Below are positions 1 through 8,702 of a stretch of 64,000 nt of DNA, in pieces. The stretch spans positions 59,354-123,353 of the forward strand of contig NZ_JABWCS010000200.1 in assembly GCF_013359945.1 (NCBI RefSeq), read 5' to 3'. Every line of letters starts with the position of its first letter. Positions within the stretch are counted from its first letter, which is position 1. The notes under the pieces are model-generated. The model saw only the letters and a program-made list of their open reading frames with translations. It ran no database searches and had not been told where the DNA came from. A program made the translations under genes and the position numbers. This stretch comes from Paenibacillus agri. Lineage in GTDB: Bacteria > Bacillota > Bacilli > Paenibacillales > Paenibacillaceae.

Positions 1-611
1 GTCTGGAAACGATGGTTCAGGAGATGCGAATTAACAATACGATACAGCTTCGTTCTTATGTGGAGAACATGGTCATCCACAATTGGGCATGTGGAGATGC
101 TCTTGTGATCAAAGCGGTATACCGTGACGTTCCTGCTCAAGGCTGGGAGCGGCTATGGGCAGTGGAGCGTCAAATTCATATGCAGCGCCTGGCTATGGAG
201 AGCCGAAAGGCAGCCGAAAAAATGGGGCGCCGTCTGTTGGCGTTGGCAATAGAAATCTTCCCTTCAATAGAGTGGCAGCCTCTTTCAGGCGCTTGCAAAC
301 AGGGTGATGCCTTGGGTACACATGCACTTGTTCACGGATTTGCTAGTTATCAATTGGGAATTCCAATGAGAAAAGCAGTAGAAGGTTATTTATATACTTG
401 TATCGTGAACAGCATGAATAGTGCGCTGCGTCTGATGTCCATGGGACAGACTGAGGCTCAGAAGCTTATAGCGGCGATCATGCCTATAACTGAAAAAGCA
501 GTATGGATCGTGGAGCAAACAGAGCCTGAAGAAGCATGGAACAGCATGCCTATGGCTGAACTGGCAATGGTTCGTCACGAGACTTTATATTCACGACTGT
601 TTATGTCTTAG
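1..611 (+). CDS. ureF: Urease accessory protein UreF (5'-truncated by window edge)
   Basis: UreF works with UreD and UreG in the complex that delivers nickel to apo-urease in the cytoplasm. The reading frame is open to the first base of the window; the codons before the first ATG (position 12) read L-E-T, matching the conserved UreF stretch G-L-E-x-x-V-Q just after the N-terminus. The true start is therefore outside the window and roughly the first 25–30 residues are missing. The rest is a helical all-alpha protein of the expected length. It ends 36 nt before ureG in the same direction, which supports a shared operon; the structural genes ureABC and ureE presumably lie upstream. Confidence is high from both sequence and gene order. 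Confidence 0.9.
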   Translation, partial: LETMVQEMRINNTIQLRSYVENMVIHNWACGDALVIKAVYRDVPAQGWERLWAVERQIHMQRLAMESRKAAEKMGRRLLALAIEIFPSIEWQPLSGACKQGDALGTHALVHGFASYQLGIPMRKAVEGYLYTCIVNSMNSALRLMSMGQTEAQKLIAAIMPITEKAVWIVEQTEPEEAWNSMPMAELAMVRHETLYSRLFMS

Positions 612-647
612 TGCGAAATATTACGATAACGAAAAGGAGGCATTATT

Positions 648-1337
648 ATGTGTCAAGGACAAGGTCATGATCACCGGGAATGGGAGAAACCAGGTCTCCC
701 AACCAACCGTCCAATTCGAATTGGGATCGGTGGCCCCGTCGGTTCCGGTAAAACAGCGTTAGTTGAGCGTTTAAGCCGTGAAATCAGCGAGGAATTCAGT
801 ATTGCCGTCATCACAAATGATATTTATACCAAGGAAGATGCACGCATTCTGGTGAGTACAGGCGTTCTTCCGGAAGAACGGATTCTTGGAGTAGAAACGG
901 GAGGGTGCCCGCATACGGCTATCCGTGAAGATGCCTCCATGAATTTTGAAGCTGTAGAAGAGCTTGAGGGACGTTTTAAAGAGCTTGACCTTATTTTCAT
1001 CGAAAGCGGCGGCGATAACTTGGCAGCGGCCTTTAGTCCTGAACTGGTGGATCGGTTCATTTATATCATTGATGTAGCGCAAGGAGAAAAAATCCCCCGG
1101 AAGGGCGGACCTGGTATTATGCGCTCTGATCTTCTGGTCATTAACAAAATTGACTTAGCTCCGTATGTGGGCGCTTCGCTTGACGTAATGAGGGAGGACT
1201 CGACCCGGATGAGAGGTGAACGGCCTTTCGTTTTCTCCAATTTATTCGGCGGTGAAGGAGTTGCGGACATCGTCTCTTGGCTAAAGCATGAGATTGCCCA
1301 CGCAAAAGGGGTAATGCATAGCCATGATTCTGAATGA
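648..1337 (+). CDS. ureG: Urease accessory GTPase UreG
   Basis: UreG is the SIMIBI-class GTPase that binds nickel and couples GTP hydrolysis to urease activation. The 229-residue protein has a P-loop G-P-V-G-S-G-K-T at residues 29–36, the E-T-G-G-C-P-H-T nickel-binding segment containing the invariant Cys-Pro-His, an E-S-G-G-D-N motif and the N-K-I-D guanine-specificity motif. The short N-terminus carries His-Asp-His, a minimal version of the His-rich tails of some UreGs. An AAGGAGG site precedes the ATG. The stop overlaps the ureD start (ATGA), so the two are translationally coupled. Confidence 0.96.
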   Translation: MCQGQGHDHREWEKPGLPTNRPIRIGIGGPVGSGKTALVERLSREISEEFSIAVITNDIYTKEDARILVSTGVLPEERILGVETGGCPHTAIREDASMNFEAVEELEGRFKELDLIFIESGGDNLAAAFSPELVDRFIYIIDVAQGEKIPRKGGPGIMRSDLLVINKIDLAPYVGASLDVMREDSTRMRGERPFVFSNLFGGEGVADIVSWLKHEIAHAKGVMHSHDSE

Positions 1338-2161
1338 AAGGGAAACCTGCTACTGCTGAGTTGAGGGCGTACTTTCATCAAAGCGATGATCGGACTTTCT
1401 TGAAGGGGAAGTATCATACGGCCCCGATTAAAATTGCAAAATCCTTTCAGATGGATCAGGAGCTTGGTATCATCGTCATGGATGTTTCGCCTGGTATGCT
1501 TGAAGGCGATAACTATTCCATGGAGTGGTTTGCCGGACAAAATACTAGTCTTTATGTGACAAACCAGTCCTTCACGAAAGTTCATCCCTGTCCCAATGGT
1601 GGAAGAGCTGAGATGCGCCAGCTGTTTCAATTGGACCAGAGCGCGTTTGTTCAGTATATGCCCCAGCCAAGCATGCTTTATCAGGATGCGGAGTATATGA
1701 ATACTACGGTTGTGAGGCTCGCTCCCGGAGCCGTGTGGATGCAGGCTGAGGTACTGTGCCCAGGCCGGACGCATCTTGGAGAGCGATTTAAATATCGGCA
1801 TTACCAAAGTGCATTGTCTGTCTATTATCAAGACGAAATGATTTTTAATCAGCGGCAGAGAATAGTGCCTTCCTCTCAAAATCTTCAGGAAAAAGGGGCA
1901 TGGGAGGAACAAACACATTGGGGAACTTTTTATGTGTTCTCTGACCGCATTAATTCCTCTCATGTAGAGGCGATCCGTGAGAAACTTCAAAGCTTGCCGC
2001 AAACACCTAAAAGTGAAGTTCTGTTTGGGGTTACGCTTACTTACCGTCATGGATTGGTGGTTACAGCGTCGGCACAGGCGGCCTGGCCTTTGCAGGAAAC
2101 CCTGGAATGTGCATTTCATTTCATCCGCAAAACGGTGTTCGGAAAGGGTATGATCAATTAA
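1334..2161 (+). CDS. ureD: Urease accessory protein UreD (UreH)
   Basis: UreD is the scaffold that binds apo-urease and recruits UreF and UreG. The 275-residue product has the family's expected length and features: an early [10 protein letters not shown] segment, a G-D-x-Y motif near residue 58, a conserved T-x-Q-x-F-T-K-V strand, and the central P-G-A-V-W-M-Q-A-E region. Placing ureD last in the accessory genes is common in Bacillales. Its ATG overlaps the ureG stop, and 15 nt separate it from the nickel permease, so the four genes are probably one transcript. Confidence 0.93.
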   Translation: MKGKPATAELRAYFHQSDDRTFLKGKYHTAPIKIAKSFQMDQELGIIVMDVSPGMLEGDNYSMEWFAGQNTSLYVTNQSFTKVHPCPNGGRAEMRQLFQLDQSAFVQYMPQPSMLYQDAEYMNTTVVRLAPGAVWMQAEVLCPGRTHLGERFKYRHYQSALSVYYQDEMIFNQRQRIVPSSQNLQEKGAWEEQTHWGTFYVFSDRINSSHVEAIREKLQSLPQTPKSEVLFGVTLTYRHGLVVTASAQAAWPLQETLECAFHFIRKTVFGKGMIN

Positions 2162-2176
2162 ACGGGGGCACAGCTT

Positions 2177-3190
2177 ATGAATATGAAGACTGGATTTACC
2201 ACTTCATCCTGGTTTAGATACATTGCGATCATCGTGTTGTTGCATATTATTGGCATAGGCGGACTGATCTATGCCGCAACCACTGCCAGCTCAGCGTATT
2301 GGGGGCTCGGTATTCTCGCCTACACATACGGTCTTCGCCACGCTTTCGATGCGGATCATATTGCTGCTATAGACAATACGGTTCGCAAGCTCAGCGAGCA
2401 GAAGCAAAATCCGGGAGGGGTAGGTTTTTTCTTCTCGCTTGGCCATTCATCCGTTGTATTTATTCTCGTTCTTCTGGTGGTCTTCTCCGTAAAATGGATT
2501 CAGACAAGCATGCCCGCTATGCAGGAAATAGGCGGATTTATCGGGATGAGCGTCTCGGGATTTTTTCTCCTCCTCATCGGAATTATGAACCTCTATATTT
2601 TGCTTCAACTACTGCAGGCTTTCCGAAAAATGCGCTCCGGCCAAATGGAGCCTGAGGCAATCAACCACCTGTTAGAATCCCGCGGTCTGCTTGCACGGCT
2701 GTTTCGTCCTTTGTTTCGGTTTGTAAACCGGAGCTGGCATGTTTATCCGCTTGGTTTTCTGTTTGGTCTTGGTTTTGACACGGCCACTGAGATTGGCTTG
2801 CTTGCTCTTTCCGCTTCAGCTGTACACTCCGCATACTCCATTCCGGGTATTCTCGCTCTTCCGGTCTTATTTGCAGCGGGCATGAGCCTCATGGATACGG
2901 CGGATGGCATGGTGATGTCCAAAGCGTACCAGTGGGCATTTATCACTCCAGCAAGGAAAATGTATTATAACATTCTCATCACCACAGTATCCGTAGCAGC
3001 TGCGCTTACCATCGGGTTTGTGGAAATCACCCAGGTGCTGACTGAAGGACTTCATTGGAGTTCACCCTTCCTGATGTGGATCAGCCGCTTGGAGTTTGGT
3101 GATTTGGGATATGCGATGGTTGCATTATTTATCAGTGCCTGGATCATATCTATCATAATTTGGAAAAAAACAAACACAGCTCTTCAATAA
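2177..3190 (+). CDS. NiCoT-family nickel/cobalt permease
   Basis: This is an integral membrane secondary transporter importing Ni2+ (possibly Co2+). The 337-residue protein shows about eight hydrophobic segments and the diagnostic NiCoT signature R-H-A-F-D-A-D-H-I, with His55, Asp60 and His61 as the metal-recognition residues. The further family motifs L-G-H-S-S and L-G-F-D-T-A-T-E are also present. It lies directly behind ureD with a GGGG-rich ribosome-binding site, so it most likely supplies nickel to urease. Metal preference between Ni and Co cannot be read from sequence alone; the operon context favours nickel. Confidence 0.93.
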   Translation: MNMKTGFTTSSWFRYIAIIVLLHIIGIGGLIYAATTASSAYWGLGILAYTYGLRHAFDADHIAAIDNTVRKLSEQKQNPGGVGFFFSLGHSSVVFILVLLVVFSVKWIQTSMPAMQEIGGFIGMSVSGFFLLLIGIMNLYILLQLLQAFRKMRSGQMEPEAINHLLESRGLLARLFRPLFRFVNRSWHVYPLGFLFGLGFDTATEIGLLALSASAVHSAYSIPGILALPVLFAAGMSLMDTADGMVMSKAYQWAFITPARKMYYNILITTVSVAAALTIGFVEITQVLTEGLHWSSPFLMWISRLEFGDLGYAMVALFISAWIISIIIWKKTNTALQ

Positions 3191-3442
3191 CACATACTAA
3201 TGCAATGAATCATGCAAGCCTTTCTTTGCCAGACGGCGGGGGAGGCTATTTTCGTATGGTCAGTTATGGCGTGCGTTCTGGAACTATTTAAATTTATAAA
3301 TATACAAAATACAACAATAGGTGTAAAATGGCATTGTTTGAAACTGCCGGAATGACATAAAGGGATCTTCACAGAGTTGTTTGTGAAAAAAAGAGCAAAG
3401 ATTTGACTGCGGCTGTGCAGGCTGCTGACAATAGGATTTCTG
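3191..3442. other. Intergenic region between the urease/nickel operon and an ABC importer
   Basis: A weak hairpin with AGCCT/AGGCT arms followed by ATTTT (about 3216–3252) may end the urease transcript. The rest is AT-rich with no recognisable gene. A long antisense open frame here has no family features and I do not believe it is coding. Confidence 0.4.
3403..3432 (+). promoter_or_regulatory. Possible sigma-A promoter for the ABC importer
   Basis: TTGACT at 3403–3408 and GACAAT at 3427–3432 are separated by 18 bp, about 140 bp upstream of the binding-protein gene. The -10 is a poor match, so this is tentative. Confidence 0.3.
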
Positions 3443-3583
3443 ATGGAAAGGAGGAAGCCTTGTTCCTTTATGCAGGGCGTACCTGGCATTTGGCAAGTGC
3501 TGGCGGAACTGAAAGGGCCGGATACGGCTGTAACGGAGTTACATAGAAAACACATGGGAGATGGAACAAACGATGAAGAATAG
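3443..3583 (+). CDS. Possible 46-residue leader or remnant ORF
   Basis: An ATG at 3443 opens a 46-codon frame ending at a TAG that overlaps the first codons of the downstream binding-protein gene. The product begins M-E-R-R-K-P-C-S-F and ends D-G-T-N-D-E-E. A good AGGAGG lies inside the frame (about 3449–3454), better placed for an alternative TTG at 3462 in another frame. I do not recognise the product. It may be a translationally coupled small protein, a remnant of a larger gene, or chance. Confidence 0.2.
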   Translation: MERRKPCSFMQGVPGIWQVLAELKGPDTAVTELHRKHMGDGTNDEE

Positions 3584-4589
3584 AGCGACTGTGAAAAAGA
3601 TGACGATGCTGCTAGCGCTGGTGCTAACAGTCAGTATAGTGGGCGTGGCATGTGGTAATAAGGCCAACAATGCTACTACAAGTAACGCTGCAGGAAATAC
3701 TGCAACTGCTAATACACCTAAGGACACTCCGGCAGAGACCCCTGAGTTATCGCTGGGACTTCTGCCTTCGATCGATGCCATTCCGTTCATCATTGCCCAC
3801 GAGCAGGGCTTTGACCAGAAGCGCGGGGTGAACCTGAACATTCAGACGTTCAAGAGCGCCAAGGACCGCGATGTAGCTTTTCAAGCGGGGAAAGTGGACG
3901 GGCTTAGCGCCGACCTGGTGGCAATCTCCATCTACAATCAAGCCGGTCTGGATGTGAAGATCACCAGCACGACCTTCGGCGAATTTGACTTGCTGACCGG
4001 AAACGATGAGATCAAGGACGTGAAGGACCTGAAAGGCAAAACTGTGATTTTGTCCAAAAACACTTCCACACAATACACAGTGGCTACGATCCTGAAGCAG
4101 GCTGGTCTGACAGAAGAGGATATCAAGGTAACTGAAGTGCCACAAATTCCAACTCGTCTGGAGCTGCTCAAGAATAACAAGGCTGACGCAGCTATTTTGC
4201 CGGAGCCTTTCGTAACGATGGGGAAAGCTGCTGGTCTGCGCGTGTTAAGCTCCACTATTCAGGCGAATGTGAATCCATTCGTGCTGGCTTTCCCGCAAAC
4301 CGCAATTGATGCCAAGCCGGACGCGATCCGGGCTATGTATGCCGCTTATGACGATGCAGTAGAGTATATGAAGACGCATGACCAAAGTGATTATATCGAT
4401 CTTGTGATCAAAGAAGTAGGCTACCCGGACACATTAAAGAACGAAATCAAAGTTCCGGCTTACATCCCAGCCAATCAGGTGGATGTGAAAGAGGTTGAAG
4501 CTGCCTTTGCCTGGGCACATGAAAAAGGTCTGCTGACTAAGGATATTAAGCCCGAAGAAGTGATCTCTGATGTCCAGTTTAAGAAATAG
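3573..4589 (+). CDS. ABC importer substrate-binding lipoprotein (SsuA/TauA/NMT1-like)
   Basis: This is the extracellular lipid-anchored receptor of an ABC importer. From the ATG at 3573 the product (338 residues) has a basic start, a hydrophobic stretch and lipobox V-G-V-A-C; an ATG at 3561 also in frame has its GGAG directly abutting it and is a less likely start. The mature part has the periplasmic-binding fold of the NMT1/THI5, SsuA and TauA superfamily: G-L-L-P-S-I-D-A-I-P-F near the start, D-L-K-G-K-T-V and P-E-P-F-V motifs. Ligands of this superfamily include sulfonates, taurine, nitrate and pyrimidine precursors; the actual ligand is unknown. Its end overlaps the ATPase gene by 20 nt. 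Confidence 0.85.
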   Translation: MKNRATVKKMTMLLALVLTVSIVGVACGNKANNATTSNAAGNTATANTPKDTPAETPELSLGLLPSIDAIPFIIAHEQGFDQKRGVNLNIQTFKSAKDRDVAFQAGKVDGLSADLVAISIYNQAGLDVKITSTTFGEFDLLTGNDEIKDVKDLKGKTVILSKNTSTQYTVATILKQAGLTEEDIKVTEVPQIPTRLELLKNNKADAAILPEPFVTMGKAAGLRVLSSTIQANVNPFVLAFPQTAIDAKPDAIRAMYAAYDDAVEYMKTHDQSDYIDLVIKEVGYPDTLKNEIKVPAYIPANQVDVKEVEAAFAWAHEKGLLTKDIKPEEVISDVQFKK

Positions 4590-5346
4590 CGGACTGTGCG
4601 TGAAGGACCTGGAAGTTGAATATAAAAGCGGGCAGCTGGCGCTGGGGCGGATGAATTTCACCTTGCCAGAGCACGGCATCTATACGGTTATAGGGCCTTC
4701 CGGTAGTGGGAAATCCACGCTTCTGCGTGCCATTGCCGGCCTGCTGCCTGCCTACCAGGGCGAATTGTTGTTCAATGGGAAATCGCTGCGCGATAAAGCG
4801 ACACTAGTTGGCCTTGTGCCACAGAATTACGGCCTGCTGCCTTGGAAGACTGTGCAGGCCAACATTAGAATGGCGATGAAGATCGCCCATCGGTCCACGG
4901 AGAGTAAAGCGAAGCAGGAAGAGGGGATCACCCGCTGGCTGACGGCCATGGGGATCCCGGAGCTGGCGGAACGTTACCCGCTGTCTCTTAGCGGAGGGCA
5001 GCAGCAGCGGGTGGCGATTGCGCGGGCGTTCGCTATTTTGCCTACTATTCTTTTATTGGACGAGCCATTCTCGGCCTTGGATGCCATTACGCGGGAAGCG
5101 CTGCAGCAGCTATTCCTGGACAGTTGGCTGGCGAACCCGGCCACAGCATTATTCGTTACGCATGATGTGGAGGAGGCAATTCTGCTGGGTCAGAAGATTA
5201 TTATTATGCCGTCCAGCAAGCAGGATTCTCCGGTCTTTGTGGACAACGAGACATTGTTTGGCATGCAGCATGGGGAGAAACGGGACAGTGATGAATTTTT
5301 TGAGCAAATGAAGAGAATCAGAAAGGTAATGCAGGAGAAATGGTGA
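4570..5346 (+). CDS. ABC importer ATPase (SsuB/TauB-like)
   Basis: This is the cytoplasmic ATP-hydrolysing subunit of the importer. The 258-residue protein has Walker A G-P-S-G-S-G-K-S-T at residues 42–50, a Q-loop (V-P-Q-N-Y), the signature L-S-G-G-Q-Q-Q-R-V, Walker B I-L-L-L-D-E-P followed by F-S-A-L-D, and the switch histidine in V-T-H-D. The sequence L-P-W-K-T-V after the Q-loop is typical of the nitrate/sulfonate/taurine ATPases. It overlaps both neighbours (20 nt with the binding protein, 7 nt with the permease), indicating tight translational coupling. Confidence 0.93.
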   Translation: MSSLRNSGLCVKDLEVEYKSGQLALGRMNFTLPEHGIYTVIGPSGSGKSTLLRAIAGLLPAYQGELLFNGKSLRDKATLVGLVPQNYGLLPWKTVQANIRMAMKIAHRSTESKAKQEEGITRWLTAMGIPELAERYPLSLSGGQQQRVAIARAFAILPTILLLDEPFSALDAITREALQQLFLDSWLANPATALFVTHDVEEAILLGQKIIIMPSSKQDSPVFVDNETLFGMQHGEKRDSDEFFEQMKRIRKVMQEKW

Positions 5347-6092
5347 AAAAAAGGAAGCTCCATCAAGTGTTCAGGTTGTTATTGGTCTTCTTCTGTATGA
5401 ATGTGGTCTGGTATATCGCTTATTTGCTGATGAATCACCCGATTCTGCCGAGTCCGCTGGTAGTCTATCAGGCCATGGGCGAACTCGGAGGACGGGATCT
5501 TGCGCTGAATGTCGGCTACAGTCTGATGCGGATTTTTGCGGGGGTACTGCTGGCGTTGCTTATCGGCCTGATGATTGGCTTGTTAATGGGTCGCTCGGCC
5601 ACATGGAATAAGTTACTTGATCCGGTGGTGTACCTGACTTATCCGGTGCCGAAAATTGCCTTGCTGCCGGTGGTGATGCTGTTCTTCGGGCTTGGCGAGA
5701 CCTCCAAGATTCTGATGATCATGCTGATTCTGCTCTTCCAGATTATTATCTCCGTGCGGGACGGCGTGAAATCTATCCCGGATAATACGTATGATGTGCT
5801 GACGAGTCTCGGTGCAGGCTCTGCGCAGAAATTTTGGAATGTTACGCTACCAGGTGCATTGTCTGTAATCCTCAGCACGATCCGGATTTCCCTTGGAACA
5901 GCCATCTCGGTGTTGTTCTTCACTGAAATCTATGGCACAGACCATGGCATGGGCTTCTTCATCATGGATGCTTGGCTAAGACTGGATTATCCGGAAATGT
6001 ACGCAGGCATCATGCTGTTCAGCCTTGTGGGCTTTGTACTGTTCCTGCTGGTTGACCTTCTGGACTACAAGTTCATGAAGTGGCGGAATTAG
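5340..6092 (+). CDS. ABC importer permease (SsuC/TauC-like)
   Basis: This is the membrane subunit of the importer. The 250-residue product has about six hydrophobic helices and the EAA-type cytoplasmic loop (D-V-L-T-S-L-G-A-G followed by F-W-N-V-T-L-P-G-A-L) that docks on the ATPase. P-K-I-A-L-L-P near residue 100 is typical of SsuC/TauC-type permeases. It is the last gene of the three-gene operon; no clear intrinsic terminator follows, and the next 475 bp hold a four-palindrome repeat element. Confidence 0.92.
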   Translation: MVKKRKLHQVFRLLLVFFCMNVVWYIAYLLMNHPILPSPLVVYQAMGELGGRDLALNVGYSLMRIFAGVLLALLIGLMIGLLMGRSATWNKLLDPVVYLTYPVPKIALLPVVMLFFGLGETSKILMIMLILLFQIIISVRDGVKSIPDNTYDVLTSLGAGSAQKFWNVTLPGALSVILSTIRISLGTAISVLFFTEIYGTDHGMGFFIMDAWLRLDYPEMYAGIMLFSLVGFVLFLLVDLLDYKFMKWRN

Positions 6093-6152
6093 GGGAGCTA
6101 GAGGATATTGAGGATATAGGCCAAGGATGACAAATGGTAGGCGATCTCTAAT

Positions 6153-6337
6153 TAAGAGCATTTCTGTACTCTATTTCACCTTTTTTAAGGATAATAAGTA
6201 AAATAAGAGCATTATTGTACCTTAATTCCTGAAAAAGTGCGCTGAAAGGGCTATTGTGGAAAAATTAAGGTACAATATTGTCCTTAATTTCCACTACCCT
6301 TTAGCTGCAGCATATTTAGGGTACAAAAATGCCCTTA
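6153..6337. repeat. Four-palindrome intergenic element, family C copy 1
   Basis: Four 21-bp imperfect palindromes of the form TAAG…CTTA are centred at 6163, 6214, 6276 and 6327, giving spacings of 51, 62 and 51 bp. Units 1 and 2 read GCA…TGTAC; units 3 and 4 read GGTACAA…TG, so the second half mirrors the first. The same unit sequences and identical spacings recur at 53499–53683, while the spacers between units differ in sequence. The element lies between the 3' ends of two convergent genes. Confidence 0.85.
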
Positions 6338-6567
6338 TTTCATTTTGGGGCTTCTGTCGTGCTTTTAAAAAATGTCCCTCTAACAGCGGCACAGCGACCA
6401 GAAGTCCAAACATCCCATCGTAGTGCCGACAGACTGTTAAAACCAATTTTATTGCTCGATTAAGCTACTACCTGATTTCTCAACTTCTTTCGTTGTATAT
6501 CTAAAAAACAAGGGTCGACTTTCTGTAGATGAGATGATCTTTCTTTGAGAGTCCGTTCTCCAGCATT
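6338..6567. other. Intergenic tail after the repeat element
   Basis: No gene or clear terminator is visible. A segment at about 6485–6525 (TTTCTTTCGTTGTATAT, then CTAAAAAACAAGG and GTCGA) resembles 53870–53913 behind the second family C element. The shared unit may therefore extend beyond the palindromes, or both copies may carry the same old insertion. Confidence 0.45.
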
Positions 6568-7530
6568 TTAGAGCTGTTCACCATTCAGAAGCGGTACCAC
6601 CAGCTGTCGGAAGACATCTACAGGCTTCCTCTTTCTGCCGTATTTATCGTTAGTAACAACTACGACTAACTCGAAGCTGGGGACAACCACGATATATTGG
6701 CCGCCGTAGCCAAGTGCATAGTAGTAGCTTGTCTCGCCGAGGTCTTCCTCAGCGTTAGGGAAGCTTGAGACCCACCAATGCCAGCCGTAAAATCCCTTGC
6801 GGGGCAGCGTTGCCTCATATAGTGGCTGCGTGGCTACATGTACAGTGGATGGGGAAATGATCTGCTGTCCTTCCCACCGTCCCTTTTGCAAAAACAATTG
6901 GCCGAATTTGGCCATGTCCTTCGGCTGCATGTAAAGCCCGAAGCCGCCGGTGTGATTGCCCTGCGGGTCGATATCCCAGCGGTACTCCTGAATGCCGAGC
7001 GGTCCGAACAGGTGCTGCTCGGCGAACTCTGCAACCGTCTGTCCTGCGGCCTGCCGCAGGATGGCCGACAGGAGCTGGGAGCCGCCGGAGTTATACTCCA
7101 TGCGTGTCCCAGGCTCATCCTCCAGTGGCAGGGATAGCACATACTGGACCCAGTCGTCCGTCTTCGTCATGGTCGGAAAGGAATTCCGTCCGCCAAATTC
7201 TGTCCAGCCAAAACCTGCTGTCATCGTTAGCAGATGGGCCAAGGTGATCTCGTGCTTGCGGTGATCGGAGTCCAGCAGTAGGGAAGGAAAGAACCTTGTA
7301 ACAGGGGTATCCTGGTGTGGCAGAATTCCCCGGTCTATGGCAATGCTGACCAAAGCAGAGAGAATGCTTTTGGTGCAGGAATTTATTCTATTAAGTTGTG
7401 CAGCAACCTCTGGTTCCCGGTAATGCTCCAGTACAGGGGAACCTTTGTGGAGAATCAAGGTGCTGCGGATTTCTAATTCCTCCAGCCCTTGAACCAGTGT
7501 TGTGAAGTTAAAGTCGTGTATGCCAATCAT
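6568..7530 (-). CDS. Serine hydrolase, beta-lactamase class C/esterase-like
   Basis: This is a member of the serine beta-lactamase-like superfamily (class C, EstB, penicillin-binding-like esterases). The 320-residue protein has the S-x-x-K catalytic motif S-C-T-K at residues 51–54 and the second motif Y-N-S in M-E-Y-N-S-G-G. A late G-Y-G-G-Q segment stands in the usual third-motif position. No signal peptide is visible, so it is probably cytoplasmic, and an esterase or amidase is more likely than a true beta-lactamase. It is divergent from the TrmB-type regulator across about 200 bp. The substrate is unknown. Confidence 0.85.
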   Translation of the reverse strand: MIGIHDFNFTTLVQGLEELEIRSTLILHKGSPVLEHYREPEVAAQLNRINSCTKSILSALVSIAIDRGILPHQDTPVTRFFPSLLLDSDHRKHEITLAHLLTMTAGFGWTEFGGRNSFPTMTKTDDWVQYVLSLPLEDEPGTRMEYNSGGSQLLSAILRQAAGQTVAEFAEQHLFGPLGIQEYRWDIDPQGNHTGGFGLYMQPKDMAKFGQLFLQKGRWEGQQIISPSTVHVATQPLYEATLPRKGFYGWHWWVSSFPNAEEDLGETSYYYALGYGGQYIVVVPSFELVVVVTNDKYGRKRKPVDVFRQLVVPLLNGEQL

Positions 7531-7568
7531 CTCCTAGGTAGTTAGTGCGCTTGTATGATGAATACGGT

Positions 7569-7593
7569 TCTGGAAAGTCTACCAGATCATCTG
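7569..7593. promoter_or_regulatory. Palindromic candidate operator between divergent genes
   Basis: Two overlapping inverted repeats (TCTGG…CCAGA at 7569–7586 and CAGATCATCTG at 7583–7593) sit between the serine hydrolase and the TrmB-type regulator. A related half (GGAAGTCTA) recurs near 7650. This is a plausible binding site for the adjacent regulator, not shown. Confidence 0.3.
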
Positions 7594-7726
7594 ATGAAGT
7601 TCAAACTCGGCAAGTTCATTTTCGCATATATACCCGTAACGAGGTTCGTAGTTGGAAGTCTATAAGGTCGTTTATTGTATTCGTAGTGGTATTTGTTTAC
7701 ACTCCTATTGGAGAAGGTTATCGGAC

Positions 7727-8527
7727 ATGAAAGGGGAACAACCATTGATTGAGGAATTGCGTAAAATTGGATTATCCGATCTGGAAGCAAGATGTTATCT
7801 GACACTGCATGAAGAGGGCAACCTGTCCGGTTATGAAGTGGCCAAAAGAGTGTCGGTATCCCGTACAAATGTGTACGCGGCACTCCGATCGCTGACGGAC
7901 AAAGGCGTGTGCAGGGCCATCGAGGCCGATCCGGTTCTGTATGATGCTGTTCCGATTGGACAGCTGATCAGACTCCTCAAGGCAGACTTTGAGCAGACGG
8001 CGGCGAATCTGCTGGAGCAGATGCAGAACCCTGTTCGGACGACTACCTCTTTTTACAACTGGCAGGGCGAGCGGGCGCTGAAGACCGCTATCCGGCGATT
8101 GGCTGCGAATGCAGATAAGAGCATCGTGGTTGATTTGTGGTCAGAAGATATTCATTGGGTCGAAGAACCACTGCTGGAGGCGGAGAACCGGGGTGTGGAA
8201 GTGGTGCTGATTACGATTGGTGAAAGCCACACACCGCTTAAGAAGGTGATCGTTCATGAGCGGCAGGAGGCATGGAACGGGGCGGAGAGCAGGCGGTTCT
8301 CAATCCTCTGCGATAACCGTTCCGCCTTGATTGGCAGTTTCGGTAAAACACTGCGGCTGACGGCTCTGGAAAGTGATCACCCCTCGGTGATCGAATTGCT
8401 GCAGAACGGCTTTTATCATGATGTCGTGATGGAAAGAATCGGGCAGGACTTCGCCGAGGAGCTGACAGCGAAATACGGCAGTTACTATGAGGCGATTATT
8501 GGTCCGTATAAAGGATTGCTTGAGTAG
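7727..8527 (+). CDS. TrmB-family transcriptional regulator
   Basis: TrmB-family regulators bind DNA through an N-terminal winged helix and a ligand, often a sugar, through the C-terminal half. I start it at ATG 7727, which has GGAGAAGG nine bases upstream; the open frame continues upstream without a better site. The 266-residue product opens with I-E-E-L-R-K-I-G-L-S-D-L-E-A-R-C-Y, the TrmB signature. The recognition helix follows (Y-E-V-A-K-R-V-S-V-S-R-T-N-V-Y). The C-terminal part resembles the TrmB/phospholipase-D-like effector domain. It is divergent from the serine hydrolase, its likely target. Confidence 0.87.
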   Translation: MKGEQPLIEELRKIGLSDLEARCYLTLHEEGNLSGYEVAKRVSVSRTNVYAALRSLTDKGVCRAIEADPVLYDAVPIGQLIRLLKADFEQTAANLLEQMQNPVRTTTSFYNWQGERALKTAIRRLAANADKSIVVDLWSEDIHWVEEPLLEAENRGVEVVLITIGESHTPLKKVIVHERQEAWNGAESRRFSILCDNRSALIGSFGKTLRLTALESDHPSVIELLQNGFYHDVVMERIGQDFAEELTAKYGSYYEAIIGPYKGLLE

Positions 8528-8542
8528 GTTTTTAAAAAATCG

Positions 8543-8586
8543 GGGACAGCATCTGCTACGTTTGTGGCCTGAGTTGTCCCTTTTTG
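8543..8586 (+). terminator. Intrinsic terminator after the TrmB-type gene
   Basis: GGGACA pairs with TGTCCC across an interrupted stem, followed by TTTTTG, 15 bp after the stop codon. Confidence 0.7.
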
Positions 8587-8660
8587 TCGTCAGCAATGAG
8601 CTATGGGTGAGTTTAAGAATTTCCTGTCGTAAATAAATAATGGGAAATTAATGAAGCGGA

Positions 8661-8669
8661 TGGTATAAT
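8661..8669 (+). promoter_or_regulatory. Extended -10 promoter for the SLH-domain gene
   Basis: TGGTATAAT is a perfect extended -10 box (TGnTATAAT) 34 bp upstream of the TTG start. There is no good -35, which is usual for extended -10 promoters. Confidence 0.55.
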
Positions 8670-8702
8670 TGCTAGATCATGTGTAGAGGAGGATGAACAC
8701 TT

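Noticed and set aside
1061..2119. Long minus-strand open frame opposite ureG/ureD
   Set aside because: It lies wholly across two certain genes, has no family features and no ribosome-binding site.
3184..3555. Minus-strand open frame in the urease–ABC gap
   Set aside because: The composition is Cys/Ser/His-rich without motif or ribosome-binding site; judged chance.
6153..6337. Regularly spaced repeats considered as a CRISPR array
   Set aside because: Only four units, imperfect, two in each orientation, unequal spacing (51/62/51) and spacers with fixed positions in distant copies; no cas gene nearby.
6568..7530. Serine hydrolase considered as a beta-lactamase resistance gene
   Set aside because: No signal peptide and an atypical third motif; esterase-like members with this pattern are common.
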